From: Saccharomycopsis phalli
Lineage: Eukaryota > Ascomycota > Saccharomycetes > Ascoideales > Saccharomycopsidaceae
DNA: 64,000 nt
Assembly: GCA_020342235.1 (NCBI GenBank)
Contig: CP073218.1
Coordinates: 1,178,001 to 1,242,000 of the forward strand
Reading direction: 5' to 3'
The notes under the pieces are model-generated. The model was not told the DNA's origin. It was given only the letters and a program-made list of their open reading frames with translations, and made no database searches. This document shows, piece by piece, positions 19,890 to 29,217 of the stretch (positions are counted from its first letter, which is position 1; each line of letters opens with the position of its first letter). Both the position numbers and the translations under genes were made by a program.

Positions 19890-20864
19890 ATGTCTTCGCT
19901 TGTGAAATTGAACAACGGTTTGAGAATCCCCCTTGTTGGGCTCGGTGTGTGGAAGATCCCAAAGGATCTCACTGCCCTGTCTGTGTACGAGGCCATCAAG
20001 ATCGGGTACCGTTTGTTTGACGGGGCCGAGGATTATGGAAACGAAAAGGAGGTCGGCCAGGGAATCGCCAAGGCAATTAAAGAGGGATTGGTCAAGCGGG
20101 AGGACTTGACTGTGGTATCGAAGTTGTGGAACAACTACCATGACCCAGTCAATGTGCCAAAGGCGTTGAACCGGACCTTGAGTGACCTTGGGTTGGATTA
20201 CGTGGACGTGTTCTACATCCACTTCCCAATTGCATTCAAGTTTGTGCCATTTGAGGAGAAGTACCCACCAGCGTTCTACACCGGAGACGGAGACAACTTC
20301 CGTTTTGAGAACGTGCCAATCTCCGAGACCTGGAAGGCGTTGGAGAAGCTTGTGGACCAAGGAAAGATCAAGTCGTTGGGCATTCTGAACTTTAGAGGCG
20401 CCTTGGTCGAGGATTTGCTTCGCAGTGCCCGGATCCCACCGGCCATTTTGCAGATTGAGCACCACCCATACTTGACCCAGGACCGATTGATCCAGTATGC
20501 CAAGCTGAAGAACATTCTTGTCACGGCGTACTCATCGTTTGGCCCGCAATCGTTTGTGGAGTTGAACCATCCAAAGGTCAAGAACGTCGATTCCTTGTTG
20601 ACCAGCGACAAGATTGGCTCCATTGCGGCAAAGTACCAAAAGACCAATGCCCAGGTGTTGCTTAGATGGGCGACTCAACGGGGAATCGCGGTGATTCCAA
20701 AGTCATCCAAGCCAGACCGGTTGTTGGCCAACTTGAAGGTCGAGGACTTTGACTTGTCTCAGGAGGATCTTGATGCCATTAGTGGTTTGGACATTGGTTT
20801 GCGGTTCAACGACCCATGGGACTGGGCCAAGAAGCCAGACCAGAAGATTGCTACTTTTATTTAA
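19890..20864 (+). CDS. XYL1: Xylose reductase-type aldo-keto reductase
   Basis: 324 residues, the usual length of yeast xylose/aldose reductases (AKR2B), which reduce D-xylose to xylitol in the cytosol with NADPH or NADH. Catalytic tetrad Asp44, Tyr49, Lys78 and His111 in the contexts [17 protein letters not shown] and [13 protein letters not shown]; the last is typical of yeast xylose reductases. The C-terminal coenzyme motif reads [10 protein letters not shown] (Lys271, Ser272, Arg277). The C-terminal PWDW segment is also typical. The Candida tenuis enzyme has Asn276 where this protein has Ser273, so coenzyme preference may differ. Codon use is strongly biased (TTG for Leu, CCA for Pro, AAG for Lys), unlike the neighbours, suggesting high expression. 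A GRE3-type general aldose reductase is the alternative name; activity cannot be decided by sequence. Confidence 0.9.
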   Translation: MSSLVKLNNGLRIPLVGLGVWKIPKDLTALSVYEAIKIGYRLFDGAEDYGNEKEVGQGIAKAIKEGLVKREDLTVVSKLWNNYHDPVNVPKALNRTLSDLGLDYVDVFYIHFPIAFKFVPFEEKYPPAFYTGDGDNFRFENVPISETWKALEKLVDQGKIKSLGILNFRGALVEDLLRSARIPPAILQIEHHPYLTQDRLIQYAKLKNILVTAYSSFGPQSFVELNHPKVKNVDSLLTSDKIGSIAAKYQKTNAQVLLRWATQRGIAVIPKSSKPDRLLANLKVEDFDLSQEDLDAISGLDIGLRFNDPWDWAKKPDQKIATFI

Positions 20865-21282
20865 ATGGATGTGTTGGTTTGAATAGTGTAGGCTTGTGAT
20901 GATGGCGATGGACTGTAGGCAGTGTTATGCAAATGGAAATGTATGTTGGATGAATGGGTTGATTAACCCAGTTAACCCAGTTGACTATTCAGTTGGTTAT
21001 TCAGTTGACTATTCAATTGACCATTTCAATTATTAACCAATTATATTTCTGTTTAGTATTTTTGCAGTACTCCATCATCTTTCATACATCATTTATCATC
21101 GTCATATTAAACCTTTCATACAACATTTATAATCTTCATACAACTATAATCTTCATTTCAACATTTTCATATCAACATTTTCATAACATCTTTCATCTTC
21201 ATTCCAACACCTTTCTCCTCCTCCTCCTCCTCCTCCTCCTCCTCCTCCTTCCACCTCTTCTTCACCTTCCCCTCTTCTCACC
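20865..21282. other. Convergent spacer with (CTC)n
   Basis: Between the ends of the reductase and DDC1. It holds CAGTTGACTATT words at about 20960-21015, CAACATTTTCAT repeats and a (CTC)n run of about 13 units at 21211-21249. No gene. Confidence 0.6.
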
Positions 21283-22452
21283 TCACTCAAAAAGTCCCTT
21301 TACCCGATTCAAATTCTGCGTCTTTGCTATATACTCCTCCTCCACTTCGGTATCACCCTCCACCGTAATCACATGCCCCATACCTTCCTCCCTTGTACTT
21401 CTTCTGCTCCATGTAATCGTCGGCTGAACGTCAGCCAAATCTAGCGCTTCATCCTGATGCAAATCACCCAACAACTCCTCCTGGTCGACAAACAATTGCG
21501 ACATTTCTAGCCGACTCTTTCCCTTGAGACGTTTAGCCACAACAGCTTCTGGTGATTCAGCTACTCGCTTCACCGATAATTCCTGCCTCTCGTCACGAAC
21601 CACGACTTTTTCGCCGCCAGTCTGCTCCATCAACTTCATCTTGACATGGTCTGCGATTTCCGTCTCAAACACAATTGGCCGGCCCACAGCACCGAAAAAT
21701 ACTTCAAAGCTCTCGGCAGCTAGCCCAACAAACGTCTTAAAGTGCTTGATCATAAAGCTGATACACACGTCCTTCTCCTGGAAGAAATACTTGTCGCCAA
21801 TGTCCTCCAAGCTCAACAGCATGCTGAGCGACATTGGCTGGCGAATATACATTTTATCCTTTTTGATTGCCTTCAAGTACCCTACACATTGCAACCTTTC
21901 GCTCTTGCTGCTGATCTGAAAGTCCTCAATGCTCATTGGAGCCACCTCCAAGAACCGTTTGAGGATCTCCGTCTCCAACACGAGGTAATTCACCTCAGAG
22001 ACACCGGAAACACCCGCAGAAGGCTCCAGAACGTACCCAGGATACACTTGAGCTAATTCCGCCTTGTACAGGTCGTCCATTGGCCAGGGATCCACCTCTT
22101 TGATTCCCGGATTGAATCGCTTGCGAACAGTGTCTGACACTTTTTCCACGCACAATTTCGACCTGACTAAATCCACTGAGATAATGTACTTTTCGTCGCT
22201 GCCGTTTCGAAAGATCATGGCCAAATGCTTCGATTGGATCGTGAAACAGAGCTCTTCATCTACAGAATACTGGCCAAAGTATGCAGCACCAAACACCACA
22301 TCCAACTTGGAGCTCTCGCCATTTGAAACTCCGGAAATGGCCAATTGTTCCGGTGTGGCTGTGAATATTGTTTGTCCAGATACGGTGGAGACGGAATATA
22401 TTGCTTTACACCATAGTTGTCTAGTCTGGGGAGTGTTGATGATGATTTTCAT
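21283..22452 (-). CDS. DDC1: Rad9/Ddc1 subunit of the 9-1-1 checkpoint clamp
   Basis: 389 residues from Met-22452. Ten more codons are open upstream to 22482, but the family starts at MK(I/C)..., which fits MKIIINTPQTRQLWCKAIYS. The N-terminal two-thirds is the PCNA-like clamp fold: TIFTATPEQLAISGVSNGE, FGAAYFGQYSVD, and YLVLETEILKRFLEVAP in the second half. A polar tail follows from about 290 with Ser/Thr-acidic segments suited to checkpoint phosphorylation. The clamp Rad9-Rad1-Hus1 (Ddc1-Rad17-Mec3) is loaded at DNA damage and activates ATR/Mec1. The tail is shorter than in Saccharomyces Ddc1 (612 residues). The gene is divergent from RPB11. Sequence similarity is remote, as is usual in this family; the architecture makes the call reasonably sure. 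Confidence 0.75.
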   Translation of the reverse strand: MKIIINTPQTRQLWCKAIYSVSTVSGQTIFTATPEQLAISGVSNGESSKLDVVFGAAYFGQYSVDEELCFTIQSKHLAMIFRNGSDEKYIISVDLVRSKLCVEKVSDTVRKRFNPGIKEVDPWPMDDLYKAELAQVYPGYVLEPSAGVSGVSEVNYLVLETEILKRFLEVAPMSIEDFQISSKSERLQCVGYLKAIKKDKMYIRQPMSLSMLLSLEDIGDKYFFQEKDVCISFMIKHFKTFVGLAAESFEVFFGAVGRPIVFETEIADHVKMKLMEQTGGEKVVVRDERQELSVKRVAESPEAVVAKRLKGKSRLEMSQLFVDQEELLGDLHQDEALDLADVQPTITWSRRSTREEGMGHVITVEGDTEVEEEYIAKTQNLNRVKGLFE

Positions 22453-22711
22453 GGATCTGGTTTGCAATTGATCTAGTCGCAATGAAATGATTGGCTGAAA
22501 TGATTGGTTGAAATAATTGGTTAAAATAATTAGCTATAATAATTGGCTAATATAATTGTACTGAAATAATTAGCTATAATAATCAACTATAATTGGCCAT
22601 AATAATTGTACTGAAATCTCCAATTGCTACTAGCTTGTACAACCGTCAAATCGGTGCATCATCACGTGTCATTCCTACATAATTTTCACGCGATGCTACA
22701 TTCCATACACA
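22453..22711. promoter_or_regulatory. Divergent DDC1-RPB11 promoter region
   Basis: A 259-bp shared upstream region. The DDC1 side is an AAATAATTGGTTAAAATAAT / AATTAGCTATAATAAT satellite (about 22490-22620); the RPB11 side contains ATCACGTGTCATT (CACGTG at about 22663). No TATA box is obvious. Confidence 0.4.
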
Positions 22712-23080
22712 ATGAATGCCCCAGAGAGATTTGAGCTATTTCTTTTACCAGACGGAACTCCGAAACTCGAAATCAAACCAGACAGAAAAGCACCCAATGC
22801 CGCTATTCTAGAGTTTGAGCGGGAAGATCACACGCTTGCAAATCTTCTTCGGGCCCAACTTGTGTCCGACAAACGAGTGTTGTTCGTTGGCTATAAAATA
22901 GAACACCCATTATTCCCGCGATTCACCATGCGGATCCAGACAGAAGAAGGGTACCGGCCTACAGAGGCGCTTAAAAACGCCTGTAATTCGGTGATTAACC
23001 AGTTGTCAAAATTGGCGGAACGGTTCAGTACCGAATACGACACCAAGTTGTATGCGCACGAATTTATTGACGACAATTAG
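22712..23080 (+). CDS. RPB11: RNA polymerase II subunit Rpb11
   Basis: 122 residues against 120 in Saccharomyces. Rpb11 pairs with Rpb3 to form the alpha-like assembly platform of Pol II. Diagnostic features: [35 protein letters not shown] (the alpha-motif helix), [18 protein letters not shown], and a C-terminal helix beginning [13 protein letters not shown]. Intronless, with a start that matches the family N-terminus exactly. Confidence 0.97.
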   Translation: MNAPERFELFLLPDGTPKLEIKPDRKAPNAAILEFEREDHTLANLLRAQLVSDKRVLFVGYKIEHPLFPRFTMRIQTEEGYRPTEALKNACNSVINQLSKLAERFSTEYDTKLYAHEFIDDN

Positions 23081-24148
23081 GTGGGGGCAAGGCGGACGTT
23101 TAGCGAGTTTTAATGGTTGTATGCCAATGTATATTAAATGATACTGTCAAGTGTCTCTATTGATTTCTGTATTGATACCAGCCCGGGTCTTGAGCTGGAA
23201 TGACAAAATGTCACTATTATAGGTCCCTGGGGTGGTTTGAAGTTTTTTCAGTTGAGCCTAGGCAGTCCCTCTGTAATATCAAGTGAGCTTTCAGAGTATT
23301 GACATGAAACTCGGTGGTGTGTCTATAATATATCCATTGTTTTGGGCATACACGGTTACTTACTCCAGTATATTTAGTTTAATCTTACACCCAGTTGTGT
23401 TTGTATTTAGTTTACATTTAGTTTGCTCGTTGGTTCTAAATTTCCATGGTATTTTCATATTTTAGTGTCAGAATAGATTGCCATACGAGACCTTTATGGA
23501 TAGTATGATACGGATATTATGACATGAATATTATAATGTCCATACCATGGCATGAATATTTTGATTCGAATATGTGACGGATAAATATATTCTATAATCG
23601 TCATGCCTCAGTTAGACGTATGTGGCATTAAAACACATTCTTGCCAGATGCATGCTGTAAATGGCTCCAACAATGGCTCCAACATTGGCTACCAATTTAT
23701 TAATAAACCAGGATCCAATAAAAATTAAACCAGCTTACCTGGTCTTTTACACTGTGACCTTTATATTGGTTTTAGCAGTTTAGAAAGGAGTTTAGAAAAG
23801 GTTTGCCAGACTGGCCAATATGCAATACTAATTAGCCCATGGCACCAATGCATAAATTCAAATGGCATTCACTCCATGTCGAGTCACTTTGCTACAGTCA
23901 TGGAGATCTCAAAATAAACTCAACAATCAAGAATAGATTGTCGACATGTCTCGAGTCAATCAATATAATACGACATACACCTTGTCGTGTCGCCATGCCC
24001 AGTTTATTTAAACTTTTTGCCATCTAGACTTGGACCACTTCTTCTATATATCGAGCCCATAAATTCCTGACATTTGAGATGCCGTATTGGCTCTTTAGCT
24101 TCGTCATGGGTTAAAAGCGGATCAACGGCCAAACTCCATTCCAAAATC
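23081..24148. other. Spacer before the I9 array
   Basis: No gene recognised. AT-rich, with dispersed ATGACATGAATATTAT words near 23510-23560. The last 80 bp contain a diverged form (GAGATGCCGTATTGG, 24076) of the box that precedes the other array genes. Confidence 0.45.
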
Positions 24149-24607
24149 ATGAGATTCTTATTCTTATTACTTCTCTTTATATTTGGCATCCAGGCACTTA
24201 ATCTTCCATTTAAAAAGAAAAAGAACTACGACAGTCCGCTCGCCCCTTATACAGAACCACTATCACCTCAAGACCAAAACGCCACAACCTGGAAAAAGCG
24301 CCAGTCTCGTATTTCATTATACCAGATTGCTGAATATGAAGTCAAGTTCAAGCCAGAAGTCACCGATCAGCAGATGGACATCATTGTCGATTATTTAAAC
24401 AAGCGACAAATGGAGAGCGTGAAAAAGATCAATCTGGACCGTCTCAAGGCTTACTATAAAAGTAAAACCGGTAAAGAAGAAGGTGGAGTGACTGAAATTG
24501 TACATTCAAATAGTATATATATCTGGGGGTGTTTTACTCAATCAGTTGTCAGGGAGTTGATTGACAGTAGCCTTGTCACTGACATAATTAGTGGAGACCC
24601 TTTATAG
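24149..24607 (+). CDS. Secreted stand-alone I9 propeptide-like protein, array copy 1
   Basis: 152 residues from Met-24149; 25 more codons are open upstream, but the hydrophobic signal starts here. Signal peptide MRFLFLLLLFIFGIQA, a basic/proline linker, then an inhibitor-I9 fold at about 60-150 with the family landmarks YEVKFKPEVTDQQMDIIVDY, a KTGKEEGGVTE turn, and a C-terminal strand before the stop. This is the domain found as the propeptide of the subtilase at 8465-9940 (YIVKLNKKISDQDLNIII, KTGNEFGGVV). Nothing resembling a protease domain follows. Free I9 proteins such as yeast Pbi2 inhibit subtilases, but Pbi2 is intracellular and this one should be secreted. A role as secreted inhibitor or folding helper is inference. 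The 3' flank is shared with copy 2. Confidence 0.75.
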   Translation: MRFLFLLLLFIFGIQALNLPFKKKKNYDSPLAPYTEPLSPQDQNATTWKKRQSRISLYQIAEYEVKFKPEVTDQQMDIIVDYLNKRQMESVKKINLDRLKAYYKSKTGKEEGGVTEIVHSNSIYIWGCFTQSVVRELIDSSLVTDIISGDPL

Positions 24608-25248
24608 CTAACGTGAAGGTTATTTTAGATCTTCTCTGAGGTACTTGCTGGAAAAGACTCAGCGGAGACTATTTTCAATGTATGGATTTTTAGTGGTTCA
24701 TACCATGTTTCATGAACCAACCATGGTTTGAACAAATGACAGGGTTTATAATAATGATAATATTTATTTTTCATCCAGTGGCACACTAACTTAAATAGCC
24801 AGTATACCTTCACCTTGATAAAGGAAAATCATTTATGGATATACAATTTGAGATAGATTAATGTGGCCTTTAAAAAGGCATTAATTCTTTCCATGGATGC
24901 ATGTTGTAGGCGGCACCCGTAAGAGGCTGTCAGGTTTCTTAGACAACCATTGATAAATCACAGGACATTATTCAGTGATTGATATTCAAGGAAAGATTAT
25001 CCAGATTAGATACGTTTCATGTAATAATCTAATTAATATATGACCTCAATACTTCAAGACTTCCGATGACACCATTCATGATTCGTTGTGCCGTTCGCAG
25101 CTACCTTCAATCTAATTATTTACGTTTTATTTCACGTTTTTTCAAATTATTAGTAGATTGTAAAGTTTCTATTTTAAACCCTTTGCATTTTGGATGCCGC
25201 ATTAATTCTACATCATGGCAAGGCACCAGCTGCGAGCATATAAATAAC
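24608..25248. other. Spacer between array copies 1 and 2
   Basis: The first 80 bp (TTTTAGATCTTCTCTGAGG...CTGGAAAAGACTCAGCGG) recur almost unchanged after copy 2 and, less well, after copy 3, so they belong to the duplicated unit. From about 25060 the duplicated promoter block of copy 2 begins. Confidence 0.6.
25060..25248 (+). promoter_or_regulatory. Promoter block of array copy 2 (split from its gene)
   Basis: Homologous to the blocks before copies 3 and 4. It contains the shared box TTTGGATGCCGCAT (about 25189-25202), AAGGCACCAGCTG and the TATA box CATATAAATAAC. In copies 3 and 4 the ATG follows the TATA box within about 40 bp; here a solo LTR separates them. Confidence 0.65.
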
Positions 25249-25575
25249 TGTCGATGTCTATATCCTCGTCCAATGAGTGTGACATCGTTACAAACTTATA
25301 CTCAGATATTTAGTTAATTATAGATGAGTTTTTGTTCCTTTATAAGTGAATAATCGGAACGGTAGTGATGATTGGATTGATTTAGTTGTTTCCTTGAACT
25401 ACGGAAATATCCTCTCTTTGTAGGAGATAATATTCCCTTATAAGATCCTATTGTTATGAGTTTCACTGGTTATTACAACAGCATAACCGCTTAGTTGTCT
25501 TACTCAGTGAGTACATTACAACGTAGAATTGCTTCTCCGTTATAGGTGTCTTACTTGTGGTTCTCAACCTCAACA
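25249..25575. mobile_element. Solo LTR inserted in the copy-2 promoter
   Basis: 327 bp, TG...CA ends (TGTCGATGTC...CCTCAACA), flanked by the perfect 5-bp duplication ATAAC (25244-25248 and 25576-25580). Removing it in comparison with copies 3 and 4 brings TATAAATAAC next to CGAATTCCATTCC, exactly as in the uninterrupted copies. It is an LTR-retrotransposon fossil without internal region; its perfect target duplication suggests a fairly recent event. Confidence 0.85.
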
Positions 25576-25610
25576 ATAACCGAATTCCATTCCAAAAACA
25601 TAAACACATT

Positions 25611-26066
25611 ATGAGATTTTTATTTGTATTATTTCTCTTCATTTTTAACATCCAGGCACTTAGTATTCCATTTATGAACAAGAACCTGGTCAGTCCGCTT
25701 ATCCCCTACACAAAACCACCATCATCTGAAAACCTAAAAAAAATGGATCTGAAAACGCATCGGTCTGCTATTTTATTATATCAGATTGCTAAGTATAAAG
25801 TCAAGTTTAAGGCAGAACTTACCAATGAGCAGATGGCCACCATTGAAAAGTATTTAGATAAGCAACAAAGGAAGAGCATGAATAAGATCAACCTGGAACA
25901 TGCCAGAGCTTACTTTCAACGTAAAACCGGTAAAAAAGAAGGTGGAGTGACTAAAATTGTACGTTCAAATACTATATATCTCTGGGGGTATTTTACTGAA
26001 TCAGTTGTCTGGGAGTTGATTGACAGTAGCCTTGTCACTGACATAATTAGTGGAGACCCTTTATAG
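25611..26066 (+). CDS. Secreted stand-alone I9 propeptide-like protein, array copy 2
   Basis: 151 residues from Met-25611 (18 more codons open upstream come from the LTR edge). Signal peptide MRFLFVLFLFIFNIQA, then IPFMNKNLVSPLIPYTKPP, then the I9 fold with YKVKFKAELTNEQMATIEKY and KTGKKEGGVTKIV. The last 40 residues are nearly identical to copy 1 (SSLVTDIISGDPL end), and so is the 3' flank, showing recent duplication or conversion. More Lys-rich than copy 1. Its TATA box lies 363 bp upstream because of the LTR at 25249-25575, so expression may be altered or driven from within the LTR. Same functional inference as copy 1. Confidence 0.72.
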   Translation: MRFLFVLFLFIFNIQALSIPFMNKNLVSPLIPYTKPPSSENLKKMDLKTHRSAILLYQIAKYKVKFKAELTNEQMATIEKYLDKQQRKSMNKINLEHARAYFQRKTGKKEGGVTKIVRSNTIYLWGYFTESVVWELIDSSLVTDIISGDPL

Positions 26067-26576
26067 CTAACGTGAAGGTTATTTTAGATCTTCTCTGAGG
26101 TACTTGCTGGAAAAGACTCAGCGGAGACTATATTTAATATGTGGATTTTCGATGGTTCAGACCATGTTTAACAAGCCAACAATGGTCTGAATAAATGACT
26201 GGATTAATAATAAAATTTATATTATTCATTTTTTGTATTTGGTTGAGATACTTAATAATAATAATATTTATTTTTGTATTTAGCTATATATTGTCTCCGG
26301 CAATACGGTTATTCGACAGAGGTTGAGATACTTTAACCAAATTAAACACTTGAGATGATATCATTCACGATCTGTGGTGCCTTTTGCTGCTACATTCAGT
26401 CTATTTATTTATATTTTATTGGAATTTTTATTTAAGTGATACTATATTGCAAGGCTTTTATTTTAAGCTCATTACATTTTGGATGCCGCATCACGTTTAT
26501 GCCAGGTTAAGCATGCCAAGGCATCAGTTGAAAGTATATAAATAGCCGAATTTCATTCTAAAATCATAAATCAACC
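26067..26576 (+). promoter_or_regulatory. Spacer and promoter block of array copy 3
   Basis: After the shared 3' flank and a TATTTAGCTATATATTGTCT segment (also after copy 4), the duplicated promoter block runs from about 26350: TGGTGCCTTTTGCTGC, TTTTGGATGCCGCATCA (box about 26478-26492), GTATATAAATAGCC (TATA about 26534). The box-to-ATG distance is about 96 bp. Confidence 0.65.
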
Positions 26577-27050
26577 ATGAAATTCATCTTTGTTTTTGCT
26601 CTATTTATTTTCGGAATCAAGGCCCTTAATATTCCTTTAGTGAAGAGGGAGAACCTGGACAACCCACTTGTCACCTACACAGAGCCGCTGTCAAATCAAG
26701 ACCGACTTGACGTACTCCATAAAATAGTAATGTCTGGTGTCGAGTTAGATCAAATGGCTGAATATGATGTCAAGTTTAAGCCAGAAGTCACCACTGAGCA
26801 GATGGGGTCCATTGTCAAATACTTAAACAACCAGCAAATTGCAATCATGGTAAAGTCCAAGCTGAAAAGTCTCAAGGCTTACTTTAAGGATAAAACTGGC
26901 AATGAATATGGCGGAGTGACTGAACTGGGAGACTCGGACAGCAGAGAGCTCAAAGGGTATTTTACTGATTCAGTTATCTGGGATTTGGTTTACAGTAGTA
27001 TTGTCACTGATATTACTTATACAGATGCTTTGCCACGGACATATGAATAA
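26577..27050 (+). CDS. Secreted stand-alone I9 propeptide-like protein, array copy 3
   Basis: 157 residues. Signal peptide MKFIFVFALFIFGIKA, close to the subtilase signal (FFFALFIVGI), then IPLVKRENLDNPLVTYTEPL, then the I9 fold: YDVKFKPEVTTEQMGSIVKY, KTGNEYGGVTELG and GYFTDSVIWDLVYSS. The KTGNE(Y/F)GGV turn and GYF(D/T)DSV strand match the subtilase propeptide better than copies 1 and 2 do, so copies 3 and 4 look closer to the ancestral form. The start is the first Met, right before the signal. It ends with a short polar tail. Confidence 0.75.
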   Translation: MKFIFVFALFIFGIKALNIPLVKRENLDNPLVTYTEPLSNQDRLDVLHKIVMSGVELDQMAEYDVKFKPEVTTEQMGSIVKYLNNQQIAIMVKSKLKSLKAYFKDKTGNEYGGVTELGDSDSRELKGYFTDSVIWDLVYSSIVTDITYTDALPRTYE

Positions 27051-27431
27051 TTTAGATCTTTACTGAGGTACTTTCTGGAAAAGACTCGGTGGAGACTATC
27101 TTTAATATATGGATTTTCAGAGGTTCATACGATGTTTTATGAACCAACAATGGTTTGGTCAGGTGACTGAGTTAATAGTAATAAAAATTATAACATTTAT
27201 TGTTGTATTGTTTTCAGTGGTACATTATCTTGAGTAGCTAGTATACCTTTACCTTGGTAAAGGAAAATCTTTTATGGATATATAATTTGAGGTAAATTAA
27301 TGTAGCTTTTAATAAGGCACTAATTCTTTCCGTCGATGCATGTTGTAGGTGTCACCCATAAGAGGCTGTCCATTTTATTAATAGACAAATAATTATTAAG
27401 CAATGCATTGATAGATCTGGTCCATTGATAT

Positions 27432-27763
27432 TGACATCATACAAAGTATGAAAAAGATGGTCACGTGATATGCGGAATGGGCAACATGCGGAGCATGGAC
27501 GCCGATCTATGACGATGCATAGTATGGCTCCGCCATCACATAGTGGACACATATATGTGAGATATGTAGGTATAAAAGATAGTAGTTTAGGCTTGAGGAT
27601 CTTTAGTTCAATATATATATATATAGTTTACGTCTGTAAGGTAGCCTGGCACTACCACTACTACCACGTATCTTATTGAGCGCACTATTACTATTACTTA
27701 TTAGTTATTTATTACTACTAGTGCGGAGTCCCTATCAGAGAAGAGACTACACTAAGTATTTCA
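27432..27763. mobile_element. Solo LTR, same family as 57716-58047
   Basis: 332 bp, TG...CA ends (TGACATCATAC...TATTTCA), with a perfect 5-bp target duplication GATAT (27427-27431, 27764-27768). It contains a GGTATAAAAGATAG promoter element. The second copy in this window has the same length; the two differ at scattered positions, so they are not from one very recent burst. Confidence 0.9.
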
Positions 27764-27844
27764 GATATCTCTTAATATATTGCAATTTTGTAAAGTCCAA
27801 AGTATTCATTATATCATATAAAAAGAGACAAAACATTATACGGT

Positions 27845-28064
27845 CTAATGGACATGATCTGTTGTGCCCTTTGCTGCTGCATTCAATCTATTTATTTATG
27901 TTTTATTGGAATTTTTATTAAAGTGATACTATATTGCAAGGATTTTATTTTAAGCTCTTGACTTTTTGGATGCCGCATCAGTTTTACGTCGGGTTTCAGA
28001 ATAACAAGGCACTAGTTGAAAGTATATAAATGGCCGGATTTCATTCTAACATCATAAATCCATC
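27845..28064 (+). promoter_or_regulatory. Promoter block of array copy 4
   Basis: TTGTGCCCTTTGCTGCTGC, TTTTTGGATGCCGCATCA (box about 27965-27979), AAGGCACTAGTTG, GTATATAAATGGCC (TATA about 28022). Spacing from box to ATG is about 97 bp, as in copy 3. The upstream edge of the block lies about 80 bp after the solo LTR. Confidence 0.65.
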
Positions 28065-28532
28065 ATGAAATTCTTATATTTGTTTGCTTTCTTTATTCTT
28101 GGAATCCAGGCGCTTGATCTTCCGTTTATGAAAAAGAAAGAGGACGCCAGTCCGCTTGTCACTTACACAGAACCGCTATCGCATGCAGAGCAAATAGAAA
28201 TAATTGAGAAAAAGTACCGGTCTGGTGTTACATCACCCAATTTGCTTGAAAGTACCGTCAAGTTTAAGCCAGAAGTCACCACCGAGCAGATGGAGGCCAT
28301 TGTCAAATACTTAAACAACCAGCAAATTGTAACCATAAAAAAGTACAAGCTAAAAAGTCTCAAGGCTTTCTATAACGATAGAACTGGCAAAGAATATGGC
28401 GGAGTGACTGATATGAAAGGCTTGGACAGCAAGGTGCTTAAAGGGTATTTTACTGAACCAGTTCTCTGGGATTTGGTTTACAGTAGCATTGTCAGCGATA
28501 TCAGCAACAAAGACCTGGTAAAACTTGATTAA
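28065..28532 (+). CDS. Secreted stand-alone I9 propeptide-like protein, array copy 4
   Basis: 155 residues. Signal peptide MKFLYLFAFFILGIQA, then LPFMKKKEDASPLVTYTEPL, then the I9 fold: STVKFKPEVTTEQMEAIVKY, RTGKEYGGVTDMKG, GYFTEPVLWDLVYSS. Closest to copy 3 (shared KYLNNQQI core). Four intact, similar-length copies with conserved signal and fold argue for selection rather than decay of full-length protease genes. As for the others, no protease domain follows, and function as a secreted inhibitor is inferred from Pbi2-type I9 proteins only. Confidence 0.75.
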   Translation: MKFLYLFAFFILGIQALDLPFMKKKEDASPLVTYTEPLSHAEQIEIIEKKYRSGVTSPNLLESTVKFKPEVTTEQMEAIVKYLNNQQIVTIKKYKLKSLKAFYNDRTGKEYGGVTDMKGLDSKVLKGYFTEPVLWDLVYSSIVSDISNKDLVKLD

Positions 28533-29217
28533 TCAATTTGCAACTCCTCTGGAGGTCTTTCTGGAAAAGACCAACTTGCGGCCATTGTCTATAAGTAGTA
28601 TATTTATTTCTGTATTTAGCTATATATTGTCTCTAGGAACACGGTGATGTGACAAGTATATTTTCACTCAGGAATATCCTGAGGTAGCATTCTGTCGAAG
28701 AAAACCCTTTATAATCCTAAACTGTTATATAGGAGTAAGACTCGTCGGGATCTATCATTACTCGTTCTTGAGACTTTCTTAGTATTGCCATTGTCTATTA
28801 TGTGATACATGCACCAATTGGCGAGTGTAATAAAGTGAAATTGACTAATGTAATAAAGTAAAATTGACTAATGTAATAAAGTACAATTGAAAAATGCAAG
28901 TACAACAGACTATTGTGATAAAGTAACTTCTAGCTCATAGTACAAGAATCATATCACAGTATCATTCCCTTGCTTTATCCACTTTAGACAACTCTTCCAC
29001 ATAAATCTCGTGACGATGCCATCCGACACTTTACAATTGCTCCAATGAGCTCAAAGTCGGTTTTCTAACCAGTCTACCAGTGTCCAGAGGAAATTAAAAG
29101 AGCTCCACTCTGTGCAGGTTCAGCTACAAGGTTCTGGGTATATTTATAAACCTAACAAACACCTAACCACGGCACACACTGCCTAATATATCCTTGACTA
29201 AATATCTTCACTCCAGG
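28533..29217. other. Spacer after the I9 array
   Basis: It starts with a degenerate form of the unit's 3' flank (GGTCTTTCTGGAAAAGACC). The TATTTAGCTATATATTGTCT segment recurs at about 28614. AATTGACTAATGTAATAAAG repeats (three units) lie at about 28830-28890. No gene. Confidence 0.55.

Larger units (their letters stand above)
27051..28064. other. Spacer between array copies 3 and 4
   Basis: It contains the unit's 3' flank (to about 27370), a solo LTR at 27432-27763 and the promoter block of copy 4 from about 27845. Open frames here fall inside the LTR or the block. Confidence 0.6.

Noticed and set aside
19747-20465. Minus-strand frames over the aldo-keto reductase
   Set aside because: Shadows caused by strong codon bias of the real gene on the plus strand.
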